DNA of 64,000 nt, from the NCBI GenBank assembly GCA_019448215.1, contig CP080408.1:3154855-3218854 (forward strand), given 5' to 3'. Under the pieces are notes generated by a model. That model did no database searches. It saw only the letters and a program-made list of their open reading frames with translations, and was not told where the DNA came from. The translations under genes and the position numbers were made by a program. The stretch comes from Thalassovita mediterranea (lineage in GTDB: Bacteria > Pseudomonadota > Alphaproteobacteria > Caulobacterales > Hyphomonadaceae). Shown one piece after another: positions 31,140 to 39,681 of the stretch. How positions within the stretch are numbered: the stretch's first letter is position 1; the number at the start of each line of letters is the position of its first letter.

Positions 31140-33428
31140 CTATCGCGACCCTGACCCCCGATTAAGGCCGTATTGCCCCTCGATAAGCCTCGACGTGTCG
31201 CCGCCATTGGCAATATCGTCTCTAAGGTTCGCGACCGTTTCGGCTTTCGCCTGCTCAATGATAAAGCGTGGGTTCATGTCTGGACCTTCCTTGCGAACGA
31301 CGACGCCCGGCGCGTTGTTGATGATCTGGATGTTCGGCGCTTCGCCGCCACCTTTGACGGCCTTTTGGAGGTTGGCGTTCGACGTGATCTGGCCAGAGGC
31401 GCCCGGCGTGAACAGTTCCGGTCCCTTTTCGCCCACAAGATAGGTTCCGCCGCCATACACTGGCCCGCCCATCTCGCGCGCACCCGAAAGCGTGGTCCTG
31501 CGGATATTCGCCACCGCTGCCATCACGGTTGTCGCCGCCTGGATGGAGGCCGCGATCTTCATGAAGTATGGGAGCGTCGGGTCAGCCCATGCCTCGGTGA
31601 TAGCCACATAGCTGTTCATGGTGGCCTGAGCGAGATCGAGTCCCTTTGCGATCGCAAACGCTGCCTGAGCCGCGGCTGATTGCTTCTCTGTGTTGCTGTC
31701 GAGCAGCTGGCCCATGGCGCCGAAGAAGTTAGCGGACGCGCCTAGCGTGGCGCTATACTGGGCTTGCCGGATGCGCTTGCGGTCCTCTGCGGCGATGCGT
31801 TCGATCTCGGTCTCGCGGTCGAGAAACTGCTGCTTCAGGCCAAGGCGTTCGGCCTGCGCTTCTCCATAAAGCCTTACACCTTCCCGCCAAAGCTCGTCGT
31901 TGCGGGCAAGGGCGTCGGCCTCCCACCAATCGACCTGCTGCATGTCGGTGCCCGGCTGCAGGGAGCGCTCAAAGTTCACTCTATCGCTGGAAAGCCGCTC
32001 GCGGTCTCGTCTTTCACGGTCGAGCCTTCGCTGCTCGTCCTCAATTTCACGCATCCAGGCATCAAACCCACTCTGAAGGCGTGAAAGGCTCTGTTCAACC
32101 AGCCGCTCGCGTAGATCCGCGATATCGTGCTCGGCCTGCAGTCTTCGGTCCTTTGCGGCGGCATTGGCCAATGCCTCGACCTCGTGGACATTGTTGCCTG
32201 CGGCGATAGCCGCGTCGGCTGCCTCCTGAATGGCTTCAACGTCCCGGTCGCGGCGATAGTTGATGTACTCGACTTCATTCAATTGCGCCTTAGCGCGACC
32301 GTCTGCGTACTTCTCCGCCTCATTCGTAAGGCGCTCCATCGACCGTGCCGCCTCATCGATAGCGCGTCCGGTCTTCTCGGCGGGCTCCACAGCTCCGTCC
32401 AGCGCGTCACGGAATTGCTCGCCCATCCCATTAAGATCGAAGCGGCCCAATGCGCCGAGAATACTCTGCGCCCGCTCTGGGCTCAGGAAGTCGAGTCGGT
32501 CTCGCTGTTGCGCGCGCATGCCAGCCTCTTGCTGGCGAAGCTGGAGAAGTAAACGCTCTTGCTCTCGAGTCTTAGGCATTTCAAAGCCCATCGATCCGAA
32601 ACCGTACACCACAGGCTTCTCAAGCTGAGCAATCTTCTCCGCAATCCTATCAGCCTCGATACCCAGCCGCGCTGTTTCTTCGACCCAGCGAGCGACCGTG
32701 ACATCATTCAGTGAGGCAGCAACGCCAGTGAGCGCATTTGAAAGTCGATCGACCGGCCCTACGCTGCTATCCGCCTCCATACCCATGCGAGCAAGGTCGA
32801 TCCGATGACTGTACTCTGCAGCGTCAGCCATTGCGTCACGAGCGTCGTCCATGACTTCGTCGAGGTCTTCCATGGCGGCGCGCATATTCCTCGCGTCTGC
32901 AGTCACCTGCCGATACACCAAATACAGGCCACCAGCCGCAGCGGTCGCCGCTGCGATTGGCGCGGCGAAGCGCACCAACGTCCCCACAACCCCGACCATT
33001 AGCTTATTGAAATCACGGAGCGCATTGTTCAGCCCGCCAGGCCCTGCATAGACCTGGGCCAGCTGCGAGCCTTGCTGGATTGCGACCATGTACGGCGCCT
33101 GACCAGACGCCAGAGACATCGCAATGTCGTTGGTCTGGAACATCATCTGCTGCTGACGGCCAGCGACGGCACGTGCAGAGGCCGCCTGCATGTTCATCGC
33201 CGCCGTGTTCGCCTTCGCTGCCACCGTATGAGCATTGACCGCGGCCGTCGCTGCCTTGGCTTTGGCGCTCATATTGGTTTCGGCTGCGGCCGCACGGCCT
33301 GCTGATGCAGCAAGGCTTTCCTGTGCAGCATCAGCTCGGCCAGCAGCGGCGGTGAGCTCGTCGAGGTCGCCCTCGGCAGTGACAGCACCGGAGGAGTCGA
33401 CCCGGAAAGTGAGCGGGGCAATGTCCAT
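31140..33428 (-). CDS. Tail tape measure protein
   Basis: A 762-aa protein with an Ala-rich helical N-terminus (SAKAKAATAAVNAHTVAAKA). It has the conserved QTNDIAMSLASGQAPYMVAI and GSQLAQVYAGPGG motif of prophage tail-length tape measure proteins, a hydrophobic segment (FAAPIAAATAAAGGLYLVY), and long coils. Start MDIAPL at 33428 has GGGAAG upstream. It follows the G/GT frameshift genes. About 760 residues predicts a tail roughly 110 nm long at about 1.5 angstrom per residue. Confidence 0.92.
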   Translation of the reverse strand: MDIAPLTFRVDSSGAVTAEGDLDELTAAAGRADAAQESLAASAGRAAAAETNMSAKAKAATAAVNAHTVAAKANTAAMNMQAASARAVAGRQQQMMFQTNDIAMSLASGQAPYMVAIQQGSQLAQVYAGPGGLNNALRDFNKLMVGVVGTLVRFAAPIAAATAAAGGLYLVYRQVTADARNMRAAMEDLDEVMDDARDAMADAAEYSHRIDLARMGMEADSSVGPVDRLSNALTGVAASLNDVTVARWVEETARLGIEADRIAEKIAQLEKPVVYGFGSMGFEMPKTREQERLLLQLRQQEAGMRAQQRDRLDFLSPERAQSILGALGRFDLNGMGEQFRDALDGAVEPAEKTGRAIDEAARSMERLTNEAEKYADGRAKAQLNEVEYINYRRDRDVEAIQEAADAAIAAGNNVHEVEALANAAAKDRRLQAEHDIADLRERLVEQSLSRLQSGFDAWMREIEDEQRRLDRERRDRERLSSDRVNFERSLQPGTDMQQVDWWEADALARNDELWREGVRLYGEAQAERLGLKQQFLDRETEIERIAAEDRKRIRQAQYSATLGASANFFGAMGQLLDSNTEKQSAAAQAAFAIAKGLDLAQATMNSYVAITEAWADPTLPYFMKIAASIQAATTVMAAVANIRRTTLSGAREMGGPVYGGGTYLVGEKGPELFTPGASGQITSNANLQKAVKGGGEAPNIQIINNAPGVVVRKEGPDMNPRFIIEQAKAETVANLRDDIANGGDTSRLIEGQYGLNRGSGSR

Positions 33429-33429
33429 C

Positions 33430-33810
33430 CTACTTCCCTTTCTTCCTCTCACGCTCTTCGCGCTTGCGGTGGTACTTCATCGCTTCAGCCATCTCCTCGC
33501 GATAGGCGAGGTCGAGCGCCTTGAGGGCGTCTAGCTGGTGTGGCTTGAGCCGGATTCCTGAGAGCCCGGTCCATGCGCTGATTTCGGTATAGGTGATTGC
33601 CTGCGGCCCGCCCTCGTCGTGTGTCCTGGTCTCATTGAGACGCCAGAACCAGTCGAGGATATGTTCAGGGCCATTGGCGGGCTTGCGGACAGTCGGGACT
33701 GGCTGTCCAAACTCCCGGTTAATGTCCGCCCGCGTTTTTCCGTCAAAGCCGGGCGTGTGATATTTCACCCGGTTGCGAAGGTGCTTTACGTAGCCTTCGC
33801 AAGCTTGGCG
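33430..33810 (-). CDS. Tail assembly chaperone T extension (made as GT by -1 frameshift)
   Basis: This frame stays open upstream of its GTG (33768) all the way back into the G gene. A -1 shift at the TTTTTTC heptamer joins residue 128 of G to 126 residues ending HRKREERERKKGK, giving a 254-aa fusion. The order tube, G, T, tape measure is exactly that of lambda. As in lambda, the T part probably binds the tape measure protein. Independent initiation at GTG 33768 is possible but lacks a ribosome-binding site. Confidence 0.8.
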   Translation of the reverse strand, partial: RQACEGYVKHLRNRVKYHTPGFDGKTRADINREFGQPVPTVRKPANGPEHILDWFWRLNETRTHDEGGPQAITYTEISAWTGLSGIRLKPHQLDALKALDLAYREEMAEAMKYHRKREERERKKGK

Positions 33811-34193
33811 AAAAAACGCGCGTCGTCGCCTGCCGCTGCCATCACCTGCGAGAGAACGACGTCATTGCCCATGACCTTGCGCAGGTTCTCAGGCGTGAAC
33901 TCGAGCTGCTCTCCGCCCCAGTTGCCAGTATTGCCTTCGAAATCGTCTTCCCACGTCCATCCGACAACGGCGGCGCAGTAGCGATCAAGGCCCTTGCGCT
34001 CCAGAAACGCCGCATCTGGCTCTTCGCCGCGCTCCAGCATGTCGCGACGCTCTTTGAACGCCGCCTTATCAACCGCCTCGACGGCATCGCTCGTCATGGA
34101 CTGGAGCTCCAGCGCCAGCCCGATACGCTTACGCGTACCAGGCAGCACCAGATGGAACGTGGTCGTGTGCGGCTTTACGCTCGAAAGGTCCAT
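33786..34193 (-). CDS. Tail assembly chaperone G
   Basis: A 135-aa protein (MDLSSVKPHTTTFHLVLPGT) with a helical, acidic body and WTWEDDFEGNTGNWGGE. Its position between the tail tube and tape measure genes identifies the G-type chaperone. The last codons contain the slippery heptamer. The zero-frame product ends FFAKLAKAT at 33786. Confidence 0.8.
   Translation of the reverse strand: MDLSSVKPHTTTFHLVLPGTRKRIGLALELQSMTSDAVEAVDKAAFKERRDMLERGEEPDAAFLERKGLDRYCAAVVGWTWEDDFEGNTGNWGGEQLEFTPENLRKVMGNDVVLSQVMAAAGDDARFFAKLAKAT
33810..33816 (-). promoter_or_regulatory. Programmed -1 ribosomal frameshift site (T TTT TTC)
   Basis: The zero frame reads CGT TTT TTC GCC, and the heptamer T-TTT-TTC fits X-XXY-YYZ. 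The -1 frame continues CGC CAA GCT without stop into T. It is seven codons before the zero-frame stop, matching the lambda G/GT arrangement. Confidence 0.75.
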
Positions 34194-34196
34194 GGA

Positions 34197-34679
34197 TTAG
34201 GCCCCCGTAGTCGGCTCGACGAAGATCGGCGTCTGCTCAAGGCCGATGGTCGTCATGTGGCGGATGAAGTCATCGCCGGTGCCGTCGACGGGAGTGATCT
34301 TCTTCACCTTGCCGCGCGAGTAGTAGATCGAGCCGGCGCCAGCCGCGGCGAGCTTGTCATCCTTCTCGCGCTTGAACGCGTAGGACAGGTCGCTGTCGCC
34401 AGCCGCGCGAAGGGCATCTTGACCTGCATCGGCATAGTCTGGCGAAAACTCGACCTCGACGTCCTTCAGGTTCAGGAAGCCTTTGGCTTTGAGCGTGCCG
34501 CCGGTTTCGAGCTGATAGGATGCGATGGTTTCATCAGTGCCAAACTCGCCGCAGGAACCGACATTCGCGATCGGCACCCAGGTCAGCGCTGCATATGCCG
34601 TTGCGTCTTCGAGGTCATCTGGTTGAGGGGTTGTGCAGATGTAGAGCTTCGAGCCTACGTTGGTACGTCCGTCAGACAT
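34197..34679 (-). CDS. Major tail tube protein
   Basis: A 160-aa beta-rich protein (MSDGRTNVGSKLYICTTPQP). Typical tube features are GFLNLKDVEVEFSPDYADAG, AFKREKDDK and a C-terminal strand RHMTTIGLEQTPIFVEP. It lies directly upstream of the G/T chaperone genes. Start 34679 is preceded by GGAGA on the minus strand. Confidence 0.87.
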   Translation of the reverse strand: MSDGRTNVGSKLYICTTPQPDDLEDATAYAALTWVPIANVGSCGEFGTDETIASYQLETGGTLKAKGFLNLKDVEVEFSPDYADAGQDALRAAGDSDLSYAFKREKDDKLAAAGAGSIYYSRGKVKKITPVDGTGDDFIRHMTTIGLEQTPIFVEPTTGA

Positions 34680-34694
34680 GTGGAAGTCTCCTGT

Positions 34695-35123
34695 TTAGCT
34701 GACTGTTGAAAAGCTTGAGTATGGGATCTGGACAGGGATGCTGACTTCGTCTTCGCCAACGAGCGGAGCGGTCTGCCAAGGCGGCTCAGTGATCTGGATG
34801 CACTGGGTTTCGTCTGTCGTGAAAATCTGCGTGCTCTGCTTGAACCGGTCTATGATCTGGCCCGCGATCTTGTGGCCCTGCATGACGCCAGCGCCCTTCT
34901 GCATCACCACATCGACCTGCATGATGCCGACATGGCGCTTCAGGTCGCCACTCTCTGTGGTTCGCCCAGGACGTGCCGGGATGACATTTGCCTTCAGATA
35001 GGGGTAGGCTGTCGGTTTGAAGTTCTCGTTCGGGTAAGCAATCTCTGTCGCTGGTGTGGTCGTGAGACCGTCCAGATGGGCCGAAAGCGCTCGCGCGATC
35101 TTGTATTCGTCATCGGTGGCCAT
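34695..35123 (-). CDS. Tail terminator/completion protein (lambda U-like position)
   Basis: A 142-aa protein (MATDDEYKIARALSAHLDGL). The pattern YPYLKANVIPARPG followed by VGIMQVDVVMQKGAG and IDRFKQSTQIF resembles the DUF4128/gpU-type terminators. It sits between the HK97 gp10-like and tail tube genes, where the tail terminator is expected. Family assignment rests on pattern and position. Confidence 0.72.
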   Translation of the reverse strand: MATDDEYKIARALSAHLDGLTTTPATEIAYPNENFKPTAYPYLKANVIPARPGRTTESGDLKRHVGIMQVDVVMQKGAGVMQGHKIAGQIIDRFKQSTQIFTTDETQCIQITEPPWQTAPLVGEDEVSIPVQIPYSSFSTVS

Positions 35124-35301
35124 GTCTGAACCCCTCGATAAGGATGAAGCCCTTGCCCGGTTCCGGGTGGCACTCGATACGCTTGGCCGGGAGCCCGGCG
35201 CCGAGACTTCTGTTCACACTGCCCTCGAAGCTGCACGCCGCGATCTGGCGATGCTGATGTTCGCGCTCGAAATGGCCGGGCAGACTAGCGACGCCGATTG
35301 A
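35122..35301 (+). CDS. Possible small plus-strand protein in a gap of the head-tail genes
   Basis: A 59-aa frame, MSEPLDKDEALARFRVALDT..., helical and acidic. It fills a 161-nt gap between two minus-strand genes and begins within the start codon of the terminator gene (overlapping divergent ATGs). The amino-acid pattern looks protein-like but the ribosome-binding site is weak. Confidence 0.35.
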   Translation: MSEPLDKDEALARFRVALDTLGREPGAETSVHTALEAARRDLAMLMFALEMAGQTSDAD

Positions 35302-35716
35302 TCTCGGCTGCGGCCCTGAGCTGATAGCCTTTCCAGTCCATCGTGTGCGTTCTGACGAATGCGTCTGGCGCCTGATCATTGGCGCCAAACTCGCGCGGCC
35401 GCGCATAGTTGGCAGTGAAGCCGAAGTGGATCGTGTCGCCGATCTTCATGCGGTTTATGACGAGCTTCACCTCGCCTATGGTGAGCGAGAACGCATCGAT
35501 GTCCTTCGGCTTGTAGGTCACCTGCGTGATCGGCACCTCAAGCTGGGCGATCAGAGACGAGCGGAGGAAGCCCGTGTCGATGCGCATCCGTCCGCCCTCG
35601 GCGATGAGCTTGACGATATCGTCGACGAGGTAGCCGAGCGCCGTCTTGAGAATGAGCGTTTGCGTGCGGAGCGCCTTTGCCCTCCACGCCCTCACCGCGT
35701 CTTCAAACTCAGCCAT
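35285..35716 (-). CDS. HK97 gp10-like head-tail joining protein
   Basis: A 143-aa protein (MAEFEDAVRAWRAKALRTQT). The gp10/neck pattern is MRIDTGFLRSSLIAQLEVP with a late FGFTANYARPREFG (ARxREFG-like) motif. A GTG one codon upstream is possible, but ATG 35716 overlaps the stop of the preceding gene (TGATG-like coupling). Confidence 0.8.
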   Translation of the reverse strand: MAEFEDAVRAWRAKALRTQTLILKTALGYLVDDIVKLIAEGGRMRIDTGFLRSSLIAQLEVPITQVTYKPKDIDAFSLTIGEVKLVINRMKIGDTIHFGFTANYARPREFGANDQAPDAFVRTHTMDWKGYQLRAAAEINRRR

Positions 35717-36720
35717 CACTCGAACCGGACGTTATATTCGAGCCGACACCTGCACTGGATTGTGTCTCTGGCATCGGCACCGAGTTCGCGATCACCGGGA
35801 AAGCGCAGCCGATTGCCGAGGGGCGAAACGAAGGCGGCATCGAAGGCCGCGGTCTGGTTGTGCAAGACATTGTGCGAGAACCTGACCCGCTCATCGAGGC
35901 CGGACTTCCAGATCTTCGTGACCTGGTCGGCTCGCAGCTCCCCTGCCGCGATGGCCTGCCGGTAGGTCTCATATTGTGAGCCGGCAATGGATTGCAGCGT
36001 TTCTGTTCGCGCGATCACGTCGGCCCGATACTTCAGCATGCGGTTGCGATAGGCCGTGAGCATCTTCACGCGGATTTCGGCCGGCAGCGCCCTCTTTCCC
36101 CTAATGGCCTTTGTGATCGATCGGTCAAAGCGCTTGTCCCGCAGCTGACGCCTGAGCGCCGCCCTTAGAAGCGCCGGATCATCGGAGGACAGCTCCAGCG
36201 CATAGGCCCTCTGAGATGCCTCCTGCTGTGCCGTGAGGCCGATGATGCCGCCCTGACGCTTGCCCGTGGCGCGCGCGACCCTGCCTACCAGCTCTAGTGC
36301 GGATGTGCGCGGATTCTGCCCCTGCTGAAGCCCCTCCACCAGATAGCCACGAATTGCGCTGCGCTGATCCTCGACAATGCCTGTCACCAGCGTTGATGAC
36401 TTATCTCGCAGCCATTGTTCAGCCTGCGGATTGCGGAGATCAAAGATGACGCTCACGAACCCGGGCAGGTTCGAAGCGAAGCGAAACCCGCCTGCCTCAT
36501 AAGCGTCCCGGATAGCCAATTCGAGCCGCTGATAGGCGAGCCTGTTGATCCGCAGATAGTCGAGGACGCCCTCGATATCGCCGCGCTCAATCAGGCGCGC
36601 GAGTTCGGCAATCTTCGCACGGTCAGTGATGCCGTCGATGCTGTCGAGGAAGGCCTTCCTGACCTTCGGCTCCCACTGTTCCGTGAGAAGGTCCAGGTCA
36701 GGGATGTTGCGACCGGCCAT
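35716..36720 (-). CDS. Phage head morphogenesis protein (SPP1 gp7/Mu gpF-like)
   Basis: A 334-aa minor head protein. The conserved C-terminal domain includes VIARTETLQSIAGSQYETYR, KIWKSGLDERVRFSH and the terminal CRC motif (DTIQCRCRLEYNVRF). It probably acts at the portal vertex during assembly or DNA ejection. It is usually encoded right after the portal, but here it lies among connector genes, a minor rearrangement. Confidence 0.82.
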   Translation of the reverse strand: MAGRNIPDLDLLTEQWEPKVRKAFLDSIDGITDRAKIAELARLIERGDIEGVLDYLRINRLAYQRLELAIRDAYEAGGFRFASNLPGFVSVIFDLRNPQAEQWLRDKSSTLVTGIVEDQRSAIRGYLVEGLQQGQNPRTSALELVGRVARATGKRQGGIIGLTAQQEASQRAYALELSSDDPALLRAALRRQLRDKRFDRSITKAIRGKRALPAEIRVKMLTAYRNRMLKYRADVIARTETLQSIAGSQYETYRQAIAAGELRADQVTKIWKSGLDERVRFSHNVLHNQTAAFDAAFVSPLGNRLRFPGDRELGADARDTIQCRCRLEYNVRFE

Positions 36721-36885
36721 CTATTTCGACTTGCTGTCGCCCTTCGGCTTTGGCGCCGTGATGTAACCCTTCTTCAGGTAGATGCTTGTGACGGGATCAC
36801 CTTCCGGCATGTCGACAGGCGCGCCGACCTTCAGGAACTCGCCCTTCTGCTGGAACGTGTTCGCCTTGTTCACGGTGTACTTCAT
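36721..36885 (-). CDS. Small basic head-tail region protein
   Basis: A 54-aa protein, MKYTVNKANTFQQKGEFLKV..., ending KPKGDSKSK. It is in the same orientation, directly adjacent to the morphogenesis gene start (stop at 36721) and 3 nt after the previous stop. Codon structure and tight packing support a real gene. Function unknown. Confidence 0.65.
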   Translation of the reverse strand: MKYTVNKANTFQQKGEFLKVGAPVDMPEGDPVTSIYLKKGYITAPKPKGDSKSK

Positions 36886-36888
36886 GGG

Positions 36889-37320
36889 TCACCCCTCAAA
36901 TGCGAGCTTGGTCTGCGTGCCTGACAGCACGACTTCTTGCATGAGCGTGGTGCCTGCTGGTGATAGCGGCTTCACGCTTTCAATATTTTCCCAGAGCGTG
37001 TCGGCATCGACGTCATCTGCCTCGACGCCTGGCACGATGTAGTCGTCATCGCTGACCGTGATGCCTTCGGTCGCGGAGACCATGAGAACGCGCTCAGTGC
37101 GGATGATTGCGGTTCCTGTCTGGTCCCGCACGTCGCGCATCGTCTCAACGCACCAGACCGTCGTATAGGTCGGAACGCCCGGCGTGCGATCATAGGCGGG
37201 GCCGCTCGGCGTACCTGCCTGCCGCACCGTCGCTGGATAGCCGCTCGGCTGGCTGACATCGGAGACCGATTTCAGAGCCTCGGTGACTTCCGCGGCGATT
37301 GCAGCCCAGTCCTCAGCCAT
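36889..37320 (-). CDS. Head-closure/neck protein candidate
   Basis: A 143-aa protein (MAEDWAAIAAEVTEALKSVS) with a beta-rich C-terminal half (TTVWCVETMRDVRDQTGTAI, MVSATEGITVSDDDYIVPG). Placement between an adaptor-like gene and gpF/gp10 genes, and size, suggest a head-closure or connector protein. Family not certain. Confidence 0.65.
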   Translation of the reverse strand: MAEDWAAIAAEVTEALKSVSDVSQPSGYPATVRQAGTPSGPAYDRTPGVPTYTTVWCVETMRDVRDQTGTAIIRTERVLMVSATEGITVSDDDYIVPGVEADDVDADTLWENIESVKPLSPAGTTLMQEVVLSGTQTKLAFEG

Positions 37321-37741
37321 TCTGCGCTCCACCGATCGACAGGAAGGTGAAGTTCGGCCCGTTGCGGTCGATCACATACGGCTCAAACATGGCCTCAATG
37401 ATCGTGCTGACAGGCTGAGCGGCGTACTTTTCACCCGCCTTACCAGTCACCGTCCAACGGATCTTGTCGACGCCAGTGAGCACCTTCTGCTCAGCGGGCG
37501 TGTAGGTCTTAGAGAAGAATCCCGGTGTTGCGAGTTCGAGCGCTGCAGCTTCATAGGTCGCAGGCTCGACCACGCTCAGGGTCTCATCATAGCCCGCAAG
37601 CAGATTGGCGACATACCGATATTTGATGTGGTCAGACGCGCGCACGAGCGCCGCCGTGGCCAGCGTATCGGTCGCATCGGCCGGAGCGCTGTTGCCCCGC
37701 GCCGTTGCGTATGAGCGCCAATCTGCAAGCGTGCCATACAT
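37313..37741 (-). CDS. Head-tail adaptor (phage 'DnaT-like' family)
   Basis: A 142-aa protein (MYGTLADWRSYATARGNSAP). Its alternating helices (ATDTLATAALVRASDHIKYR and EPATYEAAALELA) match small phage proteins annotated as DnaT-like ssDNA-binding proteins, which occupy the gp6-like adaptor position. I read it as adaptor, not replication protein, because it lies between capsid and neck genes. Confidence 0.72.
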   Translation of the reverse strand: MYGTLADWRSYATARGNSAPADATDTLATAALVRASDHIKYRYVANLLAGYDETLSVVEPATYEAAALELATPGFFSKTYTPAEQKVLTGVDKIRWTVTGKAGEKYAAQPVSTIIEAMFEPYVIDRNGPNFTFLSIGGAQNG

Positions 37742-37744
37742 GGA

Positions 37745-38083
37745 CTAGGCAGCCTTCTCGGCTTCCATGGCCTGCCAGACAGCGTCGCGCTCTGCGCCAC
37801 TGACCTTCTCAGCGCCTTGCGGCATGAGCGTGTTCACGGCTTCGAGGTCGGGCTTGCCCTGCTTGGTGAAATCCGTCTCGGCCTTCAGGCCATTGATGGC
37901 TTCACGGATGATGGAAGCGCGCTCGTTGGTCACGAACTCGGCTTCGTCGGACGCGCCCCCTTCGATGACCTCGTAGCGGCCGCGCCAGGCCTTCGGTTCT
38001 TCCTTCACGGTCAGTTGGTGACCGATCGGGATTTCCTTGCCGTTGCCGTCGAAAATGCCGCCGGCAGTGATCTTGATCTTCAT
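37745..38083 (-). CDS. Small head-associated protein
   Basis: A 112-aa protein. Residues 1-40 form a beta-rich module (MKIKITAGGIFDGNGKEIPI) and the rest is helical and acidic (DEAEFVTNERASIIREAING). It lies just downstream of the capsid terminator. Possibly a head-completion or decoration factor; no family recognised. Confidence 0.6.
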   Translation of the reverse strand: MKIKITAGGIFDGNGKEIPIGHQLTVKEEPKAWRGRYEVIEGGASDEAEFVTNERASIIREAINGLKAETDFTKQGKPDLEAVNTLMPQGAEKVSGAERDAVWQAMEAEKAA

Positions 38084-38114
38084 GGTTCTGTTTCCTTCAA
38101 CAGGTGGACAGGAT

Positions 38115-38144
38115 GAAAACGGCCCGTCGCTCAGGACGGGCCGT
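38115..38144 (-). terminator. Intrinsic terminator after the major capsid gene
   Basis: A perfect 10-bp stem ACGGCCCGTC/GACGGGCCGT with a 6-nt loop, followed on the minus strand by TTTT. Partial termination here would give capsid mRNA in excess over connector and tail mRNA. Confidence 0.75.
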
Positions 38145-38155
38145 CATCGTGCCGA

Positions 38156-39208
38156 CTAGGAGTCGATATCGGTCGAGTAGAAGACGCCGGTCTTGCCGCT
38201 GAAGTCCGCACGGATTTCCATGCCCATCGCACCCATGACGAGGAACTGGTAGTTATCCGTTGGATTCATGCGGGCCTTGGCCGTGGTGTTCACGGCCATG
38301 GCGACGAGCGGGCGGATGTACTCGCTCGACGGCACGAAGCCGAAGAACTCGTTTCCGGTCAGCTCGTAGGTTACGGCGATCTTGTTGATGCGACGGTTGC
38401 TCTCCAGATAGTCCCAGAGCTTGCCCTGCTTGGTACCTGCAGACCCCGAGTAAGAACGGTCGAAGTTTCGGCCGATCTCTGGGGAGACGTACAGGTTCAC
38501 CGCGCCCGTGATGTTGTTCGCATCCAGCATCGCGCCCAGCGTCTGGGTGATGAAGGTGTCGATCGCATCAGAGGTCGTCGCAGCCGCCGTGAGGTCGATG
38601 TTCGCGCCGCTGTTGGCCGTGCCGAGGTTGATGACCTTGGACAGCGTAGACGTGCGAATACCTGTCGCGTCGTAGCCTTGGAAGGTGATGTTTGCATCAC
38701 CGTCGAGAGCATACTGAGCCATGTCGCGGCGGATGCCCGCAGTGACTGCTTCCTGATCGTCGGCAAGGGCGTCGAAGTTCTCGGACGAGAGCGTGTTCCA
38801 CTCGCGCCATTCGCGGCCATAGCCAGCGGAGAAGATCGGCACCGGGTTGCCGCGATAGGCATAGGTGACCTTGTCGAGCGTGTTCGGCACCTGACCGGAC
38901 ATCGAGCGCTGGACCGAACCGGCGTCCGAAGACACGCGGTTGAGGTGCACGAGCTTGCCGATATTGACGGCCTTCGCCAGCGGCATGAGGTCTGCCATGT
39001 AGGCCTGACCTTCATCGTTCCGCATGACGCGGCGGGTGATGCCGTCGAGGTCGAGCCACGCATCACGCGGCAGGATGGACGCGGCGTTCGCCACGCTGGC
39101 AAGGCCGGTTTCCGAGCGGTGGAACCACTCGCGATTGACGCAAACCTCTGACCACCAGGCTTGGTGAGGTCGGGAGTTCGCGACAAGCTGTTCGTCGAAA
39201 TAGCGCAT
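38156..39208 (-). CDS. Major capsid protein
   Basis: A 350-aa protein in the capsid position (after protease and decoration genes, before a strong terminator). It starts MRYFDEQLVANSRPHQAWWS. It has the DLMPLAKAVNIGKLVHLNRV and GREWREWNTLSSENFDALAD segments and a C-terminal TDNYQFLVMGAMGMEIRADF of HK97-fold capsids in this group. No long N-terminal delta domain is seen; scaffold function is probably in the protease protein. Confidence 0.87.
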   Translation of the reverse strand: MRYFDEQLVANSRPHQAWWSEVCVNREWFHRSETGLASVANAASILPRDAWLDLDGITRRVMRNDEGQAYMADLMPLAKAVNIGKLVHLNRVSSDAGSVQRSMSGQVPNTLDKVTYAYRGNPVPIFSAGYGREWREWNTLSSENFDALADDQEAVTAGIRRDMAQYALDGDANITFQGYDATGIRTSTLSKVINLGTANSGANIDLTAAATTSDAIDTFITQTLGAMLDANNITGAVNLYVSPEIGRNFDRSYSGSAGTKQGKLWDYLESNRRINKIAVTYELTGNEFFGFVPSSEYIRPLVAMAVNTTAKARMNPTDNYQFLVMGAMGMEIRADFSGKTGVFYSTDIDS

Positions 39209-39219
39209 GTCGGTATCTC

Positions 39220-39678
39220 CTATGCGGCTGCGGTGAGGTAGCCCTGGCTTGGACGGAAGCTGATCAGCTGTTCCGAGCCAGAGTTGTTGTTGTACGCCTC
39301 GGTCGAGTAGCCGATGACCTTGTCCGACGTGGAGGCGATCGCGAGCAGGCCGCCGGCCGCTGGCGTCAGGGGCGTGCCAATGGCGGTGATGTTCACACCG
39401 TTGGCGATGCGTCCGGCATAGATTTGCTCAGGGAGCAGCTCCATGCCGATGACGACGTCGTCAGCAGCGTAATCGTCGTCGACGCCCTTCATGGCGAGGT
39501 AGTTGTCCTGGGCGATCCAGACTTTGCCGACGGTGGTCGCCGCAGCATTGTCGAACTTGCCAGACGCGATCACCAGCAGGTTGCCCGGTGAGAGGTCGGC
39601 ATCAGCCGCCGGAAGCTCAAGCACCTGCGGTTTGGCCTCGGAGACCGGGCCAAGATAGATCTTGTTGAAGCGCGCCAT
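39220..39678 (-). CDS. Head decoration/stabilisation protein
   Basis: A 152-aa, beta-rich, Ala/Gly-rich protein (MARFNKIYLGPVSEAKPQVL). It ends with ...EQLISFRPSQGYLTAAA and lies 11 nt upstream of the capsid gene. Placement and composition match capsid decoration proteins (DUF2190-like pattern). Copy number and necessity unknown. Confidence 0.7.
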   Translation of the reverse strand: MARFNKIYLGPVSEAKPQVLELPAADADLSPGNLLVIASGKFDNAAATTVGKVWIAQDNYLAMKGVDDDYAADDVVIGMELLPEQIYAGRIANGVNITAIGTPLTPAAGGLLAIASTSDKVIGYSTEAYNNNSGSEQLISFRPSQGYLTAAA

Positions 39679-39681
39679 GGT

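Noticed and set aside
38497..39186. 229-aa minus-strand frame within the capsid gene
   Set aside because: Ser/Arg/Thr-rich out-of-frame shadow of the capsid coding sequence.
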